Assembly (NCBI RefSeq): GCF_965204195.1
Contig: NZ_OZ241975.1
Location: forward strand, 1,116,001-1,180,000
From: Poriferisodalis sp965204195
GTDB lineage: Bacteria > Actinomycetota > Acidimicrobiia > Acidimicrobiales > Poriferisodalaceae
DNA: 64,000 nt
Direction of reading: 5' to 3'
The position numbers and the translations under genes were made by a program. Under the pieces are notes generated by a model. The model was not told the DNA's origin and ran no database searches. It was given only the letters and a program-made list of their open reading frames with translations. Positions 44,991 through 52,292 of this stretch are shown here, piece by piece (within the stretch, counting starts at the first letter, position 1; each line of letters opens with the position of its first letter).

Positions 44991-45605
44991 TCAGTCGGGC
45001 GACGCGAGCTCGGCCCGGATCCGGTGGCGAGTGATCCACAGCCGCAGCAGTACGAACGCTGCTAGCAGGAGCGCAGTGCCGCCGTACACCATGATCGGCT
45101 TTGCTTCCACGAGCACCCCGTAGTAGCCCCACAAGATGCCTTCGCCGGCAGTGAGCACCCAGGTGAGCGGGGCCACGCCGACCGGCGCGTACGACCGCCA
45201 AGCGGCCCACACCGATGGTCCGAGATACAAGCCGTTCGCCAAGCCGAGCGCTATGCCCAGCCACGTCCAGCCCGCGACGAGCTGCAAGCCCACACATGCC
45301 ACTCCCACGGCAATGCCGGCAATGACAGCGACGCGCACGTCGGCACCGTTGCGCCACAGCAGAAACAGCACGAGACCGAAGCTGATGACGGCCGCAAGCA
45401 CCGCCGGAATGGTGACCCAGAATTCCTCGGCGATCACGTACGCCGTCCAGCCGATGTTGATCACCATGCCGATCGCCGCCCAGGCTGGCGAGGTGCCCTC
45501 GATCCGCCTCAATCGCAACAGGCGCACAATCTGCGGCACGACCTGGGCAAATGTCACAGCCGTCGCAACGACGGCCACCAGGTTGGCGAACTGTTCCTCG
45601 CTCAC
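44991..45605 (-). CDS. PQ-loop (SemiSWEET-like) membrane protein
   Basis: The 204-residue membrane protein starts GTG 45605; upstream codons in the same frame have no family likeness. The first PQ-loop is TAVTFAQVVPQIVRLLRLRR with EGTSPAWAAIG, and the second unit runs around NGLYLGPSVWAAWRSYAP. Seven hydrophobic segments are expected. PQ-loop proteins include sugar SemiSWEETs and amino acid/cystine carriers of lysosomal type; substrate unknown. It faces the MFS gene at 45825 across a 219-bp divergent gap where no clear promoter was found. Confidence 0.78.
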   Translation of the reverse strand: MSEEQFANLVAVVATAVTFAQVVPQIVRLLRLRRIEGTSPAWAAIGMVINIGWTAYVIAEEFWVTIPAVLAAVISFGLVLFLLWRNGADVRVAVIAGIAVGVACVGLQLVAGWTWLGIALGLANGLYLGPSVWAAWRSYAPVGVAPLTWVLTAGEGILWGYYGVLVEAKPIMVYGGTALLLAAFVLLRLWITRHRIRAELASPD

Positions 45606-45824
45606 GGCACGCGCCGCCGACCTCGCACCGCGACGAGCCGTGATGGCTGTGTCCGGCGGGCAGAACGCACAGCATCCACCTTGAGAGTGTCGCACCCAGC
45701 GCACTTCGAAGGCCGCCGACCGACCGATTGCCCCGCAGTTGGCGGCGTGTGCCCTCGCCATCTTGCGAGTCCCGCATCCGACGCGGGCACTCGGACCACG
45801 GACGACATGTGCAGGAGAGAGCGA

Positions 45825-47162
45825 TTGCCTGTTGCATGGTCATTCGTGACCGACCTCGGCAGTGAAGCTCCGACCCGTCAGCGCCGGCTGATGGGCGCGG
45901 CCGCAGTGATCCTGATGGCGCTGGTAGCTGCCATCGCCCAGTCATTCGGGCGATTCACCTACGGGGTGTTGCTCCCAGCAGTCCGCGACGACCTCGGCCT
46001 GTCGAACACCGTCGCAGGCTCACTCGCAACCGTGAACATGGCGGCGTATCTGGTGGGCAGCCTGATCGTCGCCGTAGCGTCCAGCCGGTTCCGCCTGCTG
46101 TCGATCATGCGGATCGGCCTGGTGCTTGCGATCATCGGCCAAGCGCTTGCGACGATCTCCCCGGGACCGGCAGTGCTGGGCGTCGGGCTGTTTGCACAGG
46201 GCCTCGGCGGTGCGCTGACGTGGATCCCCGCTCCGGTCGTCACCGCAGACGCAATTGCGCCGGAGCGACGCGGGCTCGCCGTCGGGTTTCTTGGGGCGGG
46301 CATGGGTCTCGGCGTCGTGTTCGCGGGTCAGCTCGCCAGCATCGTTCGCTCGACCATGGGAGACGCGTCGTGGCGGAACGTGTACTTCGTGCAGCTCATC
46401 ATCGGCGCTGTCATCGCCGCGGTGGTGCTGCTCTTCATCGGCCACCGCCAAGAACGGCTGTCGTCGGGAACCGGCGTTGGCGGGTTCAGCGCGCTGCGAC
46501 GGGTGCCTGGATGGGTGCCGATGGTCAGCGGATTCGTCATCTTCGGGCTGCTGTACCTGCTCGTTATCTCGTTCCTCACCACACGGCTGGAGGACGACAG
46601 CGGTTGGACGAGCTCACAAGCGTCGCTGGCGTTCACGCTGGTCGGCGCCGCAATGATCTTCGGCGGGCCGTTGTTCATAGCGCTCTCCGACCGCATTGGG
46701 ACCCGATGGACGCTGGCGATGTCGTTCGCGGGCTGGGCCATCACCACCACGCTGATCCTGCCGGGCTGGTTCGTGCCGACGATCTTCCTGTCGGTGGCAG
46801 TCGGCTTGTTGTTCGCTGCCATGCCGACGGTGCTGACCGTCTATGTCGTCAGCAACACATCCACCGACGACTACGGGCCCGCTTTCGCAGCCACCACCTT
46901 CTGCTTCGGCATCGCCCAGATGATCTCGCCGCAGCTCGGCGGCTTCATCGCCGACACGGCGGGCTCATTCACGCCGGTGTTCCTGCTGTCGGCGTCGTTG
47001 GCGGTGGTCGGCATGTTCGCGTCGCTCGGCCTGCCGCGTCGCAACCGGCCGGGCTTCGCGGCCGTGCCGTCTCCCGAGCCTGCCGCGACCCCGCAGCCCG
47101 ACTGGCGCTACATCAACATGACCTACGAAGTCGCACCAGCCGATAGCGCCGCGGCTCGCTGA
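45825..47162 (+). CDS. MFS transporter, YbfB/YjiJ-like
   Basis: The start is uncertain. TTG 45825 has AGGAG 7 bases upstream; ATG 45807 and GTG 45846 are alternatives, and the last matches the N-terminal length of the paralogue at 35134 best. Twelve hydrophobic segments are expected. AIAQSFGRFTYGVLLPAVRD and GLSNTVAGSLATVNMAAYLV mark the group; helix 8-9 loop SDRIGTRWTLAMSFAG is the MFS motif. It is a paralogue of the 35134 transporter. The C-terminal tail is Pro/Ala-rich. Substrate unknown. Confidence 0.83.
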   Translation: MPVAWSFVTDLGSEAPTRQRRLMGAAAVILMALVAAIAQSFGRFTYGVLLPAVRDDLGLSNTVAGSLATVNMAAYLVGSLIVAVASSRFRLLSIMRIGLVLAIIGQALATISPGPAVLGVGLFAQGLGGALTWIPAPVVTADAIAPERRGLAVGFLGAGMGLGVVFAGQLASIVRSTMGDASWRNVYFVQLIIGAVIAAVVLLFIGHRQERLSSGTGVGGFSALRRVPGWVPMVSGFVIFGLLYLLVISFLTTRLEDDSGWTSSQASLAFTLVGAAMIFGGPLFIALSDRIGTRWTLAMSFAGWAITTTLILPGWFVPTIFLSVAVGLLFAAMPTVLTVYVVSNTSTDDYGPAFAATTFCFGIAQMISPQLGGFIADTAGSFTPVFLLSASLAVVGMFASLGLPRRNRPGFAAVPSPEPAATPQPDWRYINMTYEVAPADSAAAR

Positions 47163-47219
47163 GACCCTCAGGTGCCATCGCCCGGAGCTGTCGGCAGCTT
47201 CAGGGCGGCTCCGCCGCCG

Positions 47220-47678
47220 CTACGTGGAATCGGAAGCGCCGTCGGAGGGTTCGAGCATGACGATCGGGAACTGCCGGTCGGTTCTTGCCTGGAATCGGAG
47301 GTAGTGGTCGCCGTTGGCAGTTGCCTGCTCCCACAGCTCGGCGCGCTCGTCGCCCTCGGTGAGGCGGGCGGTCATCTGACGCGTGCCGCTGCGGTTGCGA
47401 ACAGTGACCGCAGGGTTGTCTCGCATGTTCAGAAACCATGCAGGGTGCTTCGAGTCGCCCCCGCGTGAGCCGATGACGACGAATGCGCCATTCCGCTCCG
47501 CGACGGCGGACAGCAGCGTGGTCCGGGGCTCACCGCTGCGCCGGCCCGTCATGGTCACTTCGATGATCGGCGTTCCCTTGTGGATCCATCCGATGCGGCC
47601 GCCGCTGCAGCGGATCGCCGTGCGGTTCGCCCAATTCGCCAGCTTGAACGTGAAATCGGACCACAGGTTCACTGTCAC
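47220..47678 (-). CDS. F420 (deazaflavin)-dependent nitroreductase-type protein
   Basis: A split-barrel protein of the Ddn/DUF385 group, which bind coenzyme F420. GTG 47678 is preferred (47672 is next), giving VNLWSDFTFKLANWANRTAI. Segments: TPIIEVTMTGRRSGEPRTTL, FVVIGSRGGDSKHPAWFLNM and NPAVTVRNRSGTRQMTARL, all typical of the group. Length 152 residues. The cofactor would be made by the cofD/cofE pathway in this window. The substrate is unknown. It diverges from the small membrane gene at 47765. Confidence 0.85.
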   Translation of the reverse strand: MTVNLWSDFTFKLANWANRTAIRCSGGRIGWIHKGTPIIEVTMTGRRSGEPRTTLLSAVAERNGAFVVIGSRGGDSKHPAWFLNMRDNPAVTVRNRSGTRQMTARLTEGDERAELWEQATANGDHYLRFQARTDRQFPIVMLEPSDGASDST

Positions 47679-47764
47679 ACTGCCATTCTCGCCGATCCGC
47701 AGCCCTGAAGAAGGGGCGCGCCATACGCTGAGTCCGGGTCCTTCGAGGACATGATGAGGCCCGA

Positions 47765-48001
47765 ATGGCAATGCTCTTGACAGTCACCTTCTACGGGTGC
47801 CTCCTCGGAGGCATCTTGGCGATTGCTGCCGCAATTGTCTTTGCGGAGCAACGCGTGAGCGCACTGTGGCTGTCGACGTTGCTGTTGCTGGTCGCGAGCG
47901 TGCTCGCCATCCTCTCGATCGGTATCTTCCTGCTCGTTGTGCCAATCTTCACCGGACTCGCAGCAATGACCCAGAGTCGACAAAGCAACCGAATGTCATG
48001 A
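47765..48001 (+). CDS. Small two-helix membrane protein
   Basis: A 78-residue protein with two hydrophobic segments (VTFYGCLLGGILAIAAAIVF and TLLLLVASVLAILSIGIFLL) and a polar C-terminus. No motif or family recognised. It overlaps the next gene by ATGA at 47998-48001, so the two may be translated together. It could be real because of that coupling, although small membrane-like frames occur by chance in GC-rich DNA. Confidence 0.55.
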   Translation: MAMLLTVTFYGCLLGGILAIAAAIVFAEQRVSALWLSTLLLLVASVLAILSIGIFLLVVPIFTGLAAMTQSRQSNRMS

Positions 48002-48795
48002 CCCGTCCGACTTCCCACGGCGGCGGCGAGGCTGGGCCCCCGATCGCAGGCGACCCCTCGTCGTTCCCTTCCGATGCGGAGCTGTCGCGCACCTTGGTGG
48101 CGGCCACCAAGATCGCCAGCCTCTCGACGCTGACTTCGGAGGGATTTCCCTACGGCAGCGTCGTCTCCTACGCCGCTGACGACGCCGGTGCGCCGGTCAT
48201 CCTCATCTCGGAAATGGCCGAGCACACGGTCAACGCCCGAGGTGACAGTCGGGCGAGCATGCTCATCGTCGACGGTGCCGGCGACGGCGATCCTCTGGGC
48301 CGAGCCCGCCTGACGCTCGTCGGCCGCTTGGAGGTGCTCGACGATCCCGGCGCCCTGCGCGACCGCTACCTCCAGACCCACCCCTACGCGGCCTACTACG
48401 CGGACTTCACCGACTTCGCGTTCTGGCGCCTCGATGTCGCCCAGTGCCGCTATGTGGGCGGCTTCGGACACATGAGCTGGGTGAGTGCTGACGGCTACCG
48501 CGACGCCGCGGTGGATCCGCTGTGGGAGGCCGCTGCGGGGATCATCGAGCACATGAACGGCGACCACGCCGATGCCAACCTGATGTACGCGCAGGTCCAG
48601 GCCGGCCTCGACGATGCCACCGATGCGGCCATGGTGGGGATCGACCGTTACGGACTCACCCTGCGGGTCACGACGCCGGCGGGACCGCGCATGGCACGTG
48701 TGCCCTACGGGGAACCCCTCACCGAGTCCGATCAGGCGCAGGCCGCCGTCATCGAACTGCTGAAGGAAGCTCGGGCCCAGCGGGGTAAGTCCTGA
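47998..48795 (+). CDS. HugZ-like pyridoxamine 5'-phosphate oxidase-fold protein with DUF2470
   Basis: The 265-residue protein (ATG 47998) has an N-terminal FMN/F420-type split-barrel, seen in IASLSTLTSEGFPYGSVVSY, VILISEMAEHTVNARGDSRA and RLTLVGRLEVL, and a C-terminal DUF2470 domain, EAAAGIIEHMNGDHADANLM. This pairing occurs in haem-binding or haem-oxygenase-like (HugZ-type) and in other split-barrel enzymes; haem use is not shown here. The C-terminal domain ends near YGEPLTESDQAQAAVIELL. Confidence 0.83.
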   Translation: MTRPTSHGGGEAGPPIAGDPSSFPSDAELSRTLVAATKIASLSTLTSEGFPYGSVVSYAADDAGAPVILISEMAEHTVNARGDSRASMLIVDGAGDGDPLGRARLTLVGRLEVLDDPGALRDRYLQTHPYAAYYADFTDFAFWRLDVAQCRYVGGFGHMSWVSADGYRDAAVDPLWEAAAGIIEHMNGDHADANLMYAQVQAGLDDATDAAMVGIDRYGLTLRVTTPAGPRMARVPYGEPLTESDQAQAAVIELLKEARAQRGKS

Positions 48796-48845
48796 CGACA
48801 CCCTGCGGTCCGCAGCCGGATGACAAAGCTCGAAATCAGAGCGCT

Positions 48846-48851
48846 GTACTG
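48846..48851 (+). promoter_or_regulatory. Possible -10 box (TACTGT)
   Basis: TACTGT ends 8 bases before the GTG start at 48860 and no ribosome site is present, as in the other apparently leaderless genes of this window. Confidence 0.3.
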
Positions 48852-48859
48852 TTGGCCGC

Positions 48860-49684
48860 GTGTCGTCACAAACCGAAACGGTCACTGTGGCCGAACTCAA
48901 GGACCTGCTCGCCGAACCGGCTGCTCGCATAGAGCTCCACGACGCCATTCACGACGAGACGATCCGGACAATCGAAGCTCTCCGCAATGCCGATTGCCAG
49001 GGCTACGACGAGTGCTTGCGGGCCTACGAGGCTGCATCGGCCAACCTGATCGAACTGCTCGTCACCGGCGCCTATTTCTCGAATTGCGCGGACCACGACA
49101 AAGCATGGGCTCACGCAATTCGCTTGCTGGCCAACCGGATTCCGTTCCCGGGCTCAGCCGATGGAACGGAGATCAATCTGCAGCACCAAGTGACGCTGCT
49201 GGCGATTTATGCGGTCGCCTTCGGCGCTGCCGCTGCAGATCGGCTCGACCCGCTCGCGCGGATCATCGGGACGGTGCATGCCGAAGACGACGGCAGGGTC
49301 GGACGAGTCACCTATCTGGTCAACTGCGAGCGGCTCAAGCGAGCGGACGAAGCGCCCATCCAGGCATCGCTGCGCCTGTGGATGACCCTGCGGTCGATCA
49401 CCGACGAGTTCGTCCCCAAGACCACCGAGGACGCCCTCTTCGACGCCCTGCTCGACGAGATCGAGTACCTGCTCGGCGTGACCCACGGGCGCGACACCGC
49501 CGAAGGAACCGGCCCGGTGGGGTACGGGGCGATCCAGGTCCTCGCAACCCGCGTGGCCCCCGACCGTCTCGTGCGCGGCAACCTGGACCTGCTCATTGCG
49601 CACGACGCCTTCCAGAGCGTCGATGAGTTCTACATCTGCCGCGAGCGGTACAACAAGAGGTACGCCGCCGAAGCACGGGTCTGA
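48860..49684 (+). CDS. Hypothetical soluble protein
   Basis: A 274-residue protein from GTG 48860, without signal peptide or membrane segments, mostly helical by composition (VAELKDLLAEPAARIELHDA, ADHDKAWAHAIRLLANRIP, LHQVTLLAIYAV-like stretches). Near the C-terminus are GPVGYGAIQVLATRVAPDRL and a basic end, YNKRYAAEARV. I recognise no motif or family. A function in DNA or RNA binding is not supported. The frame is long, codon usage looks normal, and it seems a real gene. Confidence 0.65.
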   Translation: MSSQTETVTVAELKDLLAEPAARIELHDAIHDETIRTIEALRNADCQGYDECLRAYEAASANLIELLVTGAYFSNCADHDKAWAHAIRLLANRIPFPGSADGTEINLQHQVTLLAIYAVAFGAAAADRLDPLARIIGTVHAEDDGRVGRVTYLVNCERLKRADEAPIQASLRLWMTLRSITDEFVPKTTEDALFDALLDEIEYLLGVTHGRDTAEGTGPVGYGAIQVLATRVAPDRLVRGNLDLLIAHDAFQSVDEFYICRERYNKRYAAEARV

Positions 49685-49752
49685 ACCCGTCGCCCGACTC
49701 GCACCCGGCAGAACCGGCGCCCGCCGCCCGCGCTCGCGGCCGAATCAACGGC

Positions 49753-50778
49753 CTAGCGCGCCGCGCCGTGCCGGCGTCTCGCGTGACGGGCCTTCGCCCG
49801 TTCGCGCATCCGAGCGTGGGCCTCGGGCGTGCCGTCGTGGAACGTGCCGAACAGCTTGTCGAGCGGAACAGGCCTGTTGCCGTAGTTGCACTCGAAGTAT
49901 CGATGGTGCAGGTGATGGAAGTAGTCACCGCCGGCCATAGTGGGGCCTTCACGCTTGCCGAGCTCGAAGCGCTCGAACCCCGAGTGTGACATTGCCGTTG
50001 CGACGCTGTTGGACAGCAGCGTCAGGATCACGATGTAGGGGTGGGCCGGCACCACCCACCACAACACGAACATGCTGAGGTACATCATGTGCTCGACGGG
50101 GTGCATCGACAGGCCGCTCCACGGCCCGGTGTTCACATTGCGATGGTGCAGGTAGTGAACGTGTGCGTACACCCAGCGCATATGCAGCACGCGGTGGATG
50201 AAGTAGAAGTGGGTCACCGACCACAGCGAGGTCAGCACCGCGAGCGCTGACAGGTACAGCCACGCAGAACCCCACTCCACCTGCGGGATCCAGCCGTTGG
50301 CGTAGAACCACATGGTGAGCGACTCGTAGATCGTCCACACCCCGCAGCCGCTGACGAGGCACCAGAACATGTTGTCGCGGGTCTGGTTGTTCCACAGGAA
50401 CGCCCGGTTGGTCGTGCTGAGCCATTGGCGGTTGTACTTGTAGCGCTGCTGCTGGACCTGCCGGATGTACAGCAGCACGTGCAGGGTTCCGGCCACGGCC
50501 GTGAACATGACGACGTTTCGCAGGTAGATCTCCAGCACCCATCGCGGGCTCAGGCTGGACATGCGCTCCATGGAGGGCGTGAAGAAGTTCCACGCCAGCG
50601 CCGACATCGCCACCCAGAGCATTCCTTGCGGCCACATCATCGAGGTGATGTTCCGCAGCGTTGCGAGCGGGCGCGGCGGCCAATCCAGGATCGGCGACAC
50701 GCTGATGGGCAGATCCGGCTCGAAACCCTTGGCGTCGGTGTCCGGTGCGACGCCGTCGGGCGCCTGCGTGTCCGCCAT
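49753..50778 (-). CDS. Fatty acid hydroxylase/sterol desaturase superfamily protein
   Basis: An integral membrane di-iron enzyme, 341 residues from ATG 50778. Helices lie around WVAMSALAWNFFT, VVMFTAVAGTLHVLLY, LYLSALAVLTSLWSVTHFYF and FVLWWVVPAHPYIVILTLL. The histidine boxes are HRVLH, HVHYLHH and, after the last helix, HLHHR, the eight-histidine set of the family. Reactions in the family are hydroxylation or desaturation of lipids. A basic tail closes the protein. It diverges from the 50911 gene across 132 bp. Confidence 0.87.
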   Translation of the reverse strand: MADTQAPDGVAPDTDAKGFEPDLPISVSPILDWPPRPLATLRNITSMMWPQGMLWVAMSALAWNFFTPSMERMSSLSPRWVLEIYLRNVVMFTAVAGTLHVLLYIRQVQQQRYKYNRQWLSTTNRAFLWNNQTRDNMFWCLVSGCGVWTIYESLTMWFYANGWIPQVEWGSAWLYLSALAVLTSLWSVTHFYFIHRVLHMRWVYAHVHYLHHRNVNTGPWSGLSMHPVEHMMYLSMFVLWWVVPAHPYIVILTLLSNSVATAMSHSGFERFELGKREGPTMAGGDYFHHLHHRYFECNYGNRPVPLDKLFGTFHDGTPEAHARMRERAKARHARRRHGAAR

Positions 50779-50899
50779 GAGAGTGCCGTCCTCTCTGCTC
50801 GGTCCAGCCCTCGTCACCTCAGCGGCAGAATACTCCGCACTACGAAGCCCTCCGGCGTCCCACACCGGCTTCCGTGGTGACGGTGGGCGACCGCAGCGG

Positions 50900-50905
50900 T
50901 ACGGT
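50900..50905 (+). promoter_or_regulatory. Possible -10 box (TACGGT)
   Basis: TACGGT ends 5 bases before the ATG at 50911, with no ribosome site, which suggests a leaderless transcript. Confidence 0.35.
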
Positions 50906-50910
50906 GCTGC

Positions 50911-52215
50911 ATGGCCGAGCCGCCCAGCGACGACGACGTCGAGCTCGCGCTCAAGCTGCTCGACCTGTGGGACTACGGCAGGGGCATCTCCAAGAGCGAG
51001 CTGGAGCGTCACACCTGGGAGGACGGCTCGTCGCACGGCCGCCGGTTCGACCGGTTCATGCGTCGCACGCTGCAGATCGAGACGACGGGGCGTGCCCGCC
51101 AGACCGACCTCATCGAAGATCTCCAGTCCCAAGTGCGGTCGCTGGGCGCGCAACCAGTGGGCATCCGCGCCGCCGAGTGGGAGACCCAGCTGCAGCAGGC
51201 CCGCGCATCGTGCCTGGAAGCACTGAGAGTTTGGAACGATCCGCGCAGCTCGTTCCGTACGGGCGCGTTCTCGCTGCTGTTCGTGACGGCGTGGAACAGC
51301 CTGTCGCTGGCGGTGCTGCAGCGCGACGGCGAGGAGTGGCGCAAGCTCGACTACGACGGCCAGCCCACGCTGTTCGACGGGGCGGAGCAATCGCTCGACA
51401 CGCTCGACCTGATCGGTCGGGCGTTCGGGAGCAGTCCCCATCGTGGCACCCGCGAGAACGTGGCTCGCTGGGTTGAGCTTCGCAACGCCACCGCCCATCG
51501 GTACCTACCGGGGCTGGACGTCACGGTCATCCCGTTTGCGCAAGCCGGGTTGCTGAACTTCGAGAACGCGCTGACCAGCGAGTTCGGTCCCGAATACTCG
51601 CTTGGGGACAGTCTGTCGGTGCCGCTGCAGCTGTCGGGCTTTCGTGACCCCGGCGTGCTCGCTTCTGCCCGCAAGCTCCATGCGTCACTCCCGCTCGACG
51701 TGCAGGCGCTGCTGGGCCGCGCCGAGGCGGTGCCCGACGAGGTGCTGAACGACCCCACGTACATGATCCGGGTGGCATTCGTGCCGGTGCCCCGCTCGTC
51801 GGCCAACAATCCCGACGCCGTGGCCTACTTCGTGCGGCCCGGCGAGGTGCCGGCCGAGCTGGCCGATGCCCTCGATCAGTTCGTGGTGCTCAGCCGCCCA
51901 GTGGCGCGGCACGGCTTCAGGCCGTCCGATGTAGTCGGCGAGGTGCGTCGCCGCACGGGCCTGAAGTTCACGACCGCCATGCACGTCGAGGCGTGCCGCA
52001 AGCTCGGCGTGCGTCCCCCGAGAGGCCAGAACGACCGCACCATGAACCTCAACTACGCCGAGTACCTGACCAGCTACAAGAGCTACCTCTACACCCAGGC
52101 GTGGATCGACCGGCTCGTTGCCGAGTTCGCAGAACCGCAGCGGTTCACCGAGCTGACCGGCGTTCCTCCCTTGCCCATCTCCGTGCTGCACCCGCATGAG
52201 AAGCAGGATGCGTAA
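50911..52215 (+). CDS. DUF3644-like hypothetical protein
   Basis: A 434-residue soluble protein (ATG 50911). Residues about 10-65 (VELALKLLDLWDYGRGISKS and the following Arg-rich stretch) look like a small DNA-binding helical region. The middle has SFRTGAFSLLFVTAWNSLSL, then ENVARWVELRNATAHRYLPG, a HEPN-like RxxxxH motif that in other families is an RNase site. The C-terminus is an RHH- or winged-helix-like part (KFTTAMHVEACRKLGVRPP, NDRTMNLNYAEYL). The overall plan fits the DUF3644 group, some of which are in defence islands; assignment is tentative. Confidence 0.6.
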   Translation: MAEPPSDDDVELALKLLDLWDYGRGISKSELERHTWEDGSSHGRRFDRFMRRTLQIETTGRARQTDLIEDLQSQVRSLGAQPVGIRAAEWETQLQQARASCLEALRVWNDPRSSFRTGAFSLLFVTAWNSLSLAVLQRDGEEWRKLDYDGQPTLFDGAEQSLDTLDLIGRAFGSSPHRGTRENVARWVELRNATAHRYLPGLDVTVIPFAQAGLLNFENALTSEFGPEYSLGDSLSVPLQLSGFRDPGVLASARKLHASLPLDVQALLGRAEAVPDEVLNDPTYMIRVAFVPVPRSSANNPDAVAYFVRPGEVPAELADALDQFVVLSRPVARHGFRPSDVVGEVRRRTGLKFTTAMHVEACRKLGVRPPRGQNDRTMNLNYAEYLTSYKSYLYTQAWIDRLVAEFAEPQRFTELTGVPPLPISVLHPHEKQDA

Positions 52216-52292
52216 TGCTGCGCTAGTCGCGCGATACAGCGCGGATTCCTGCGAACTCGGCGCGACGGCGCCAGGCGTGAGCGAAGCGTCGG

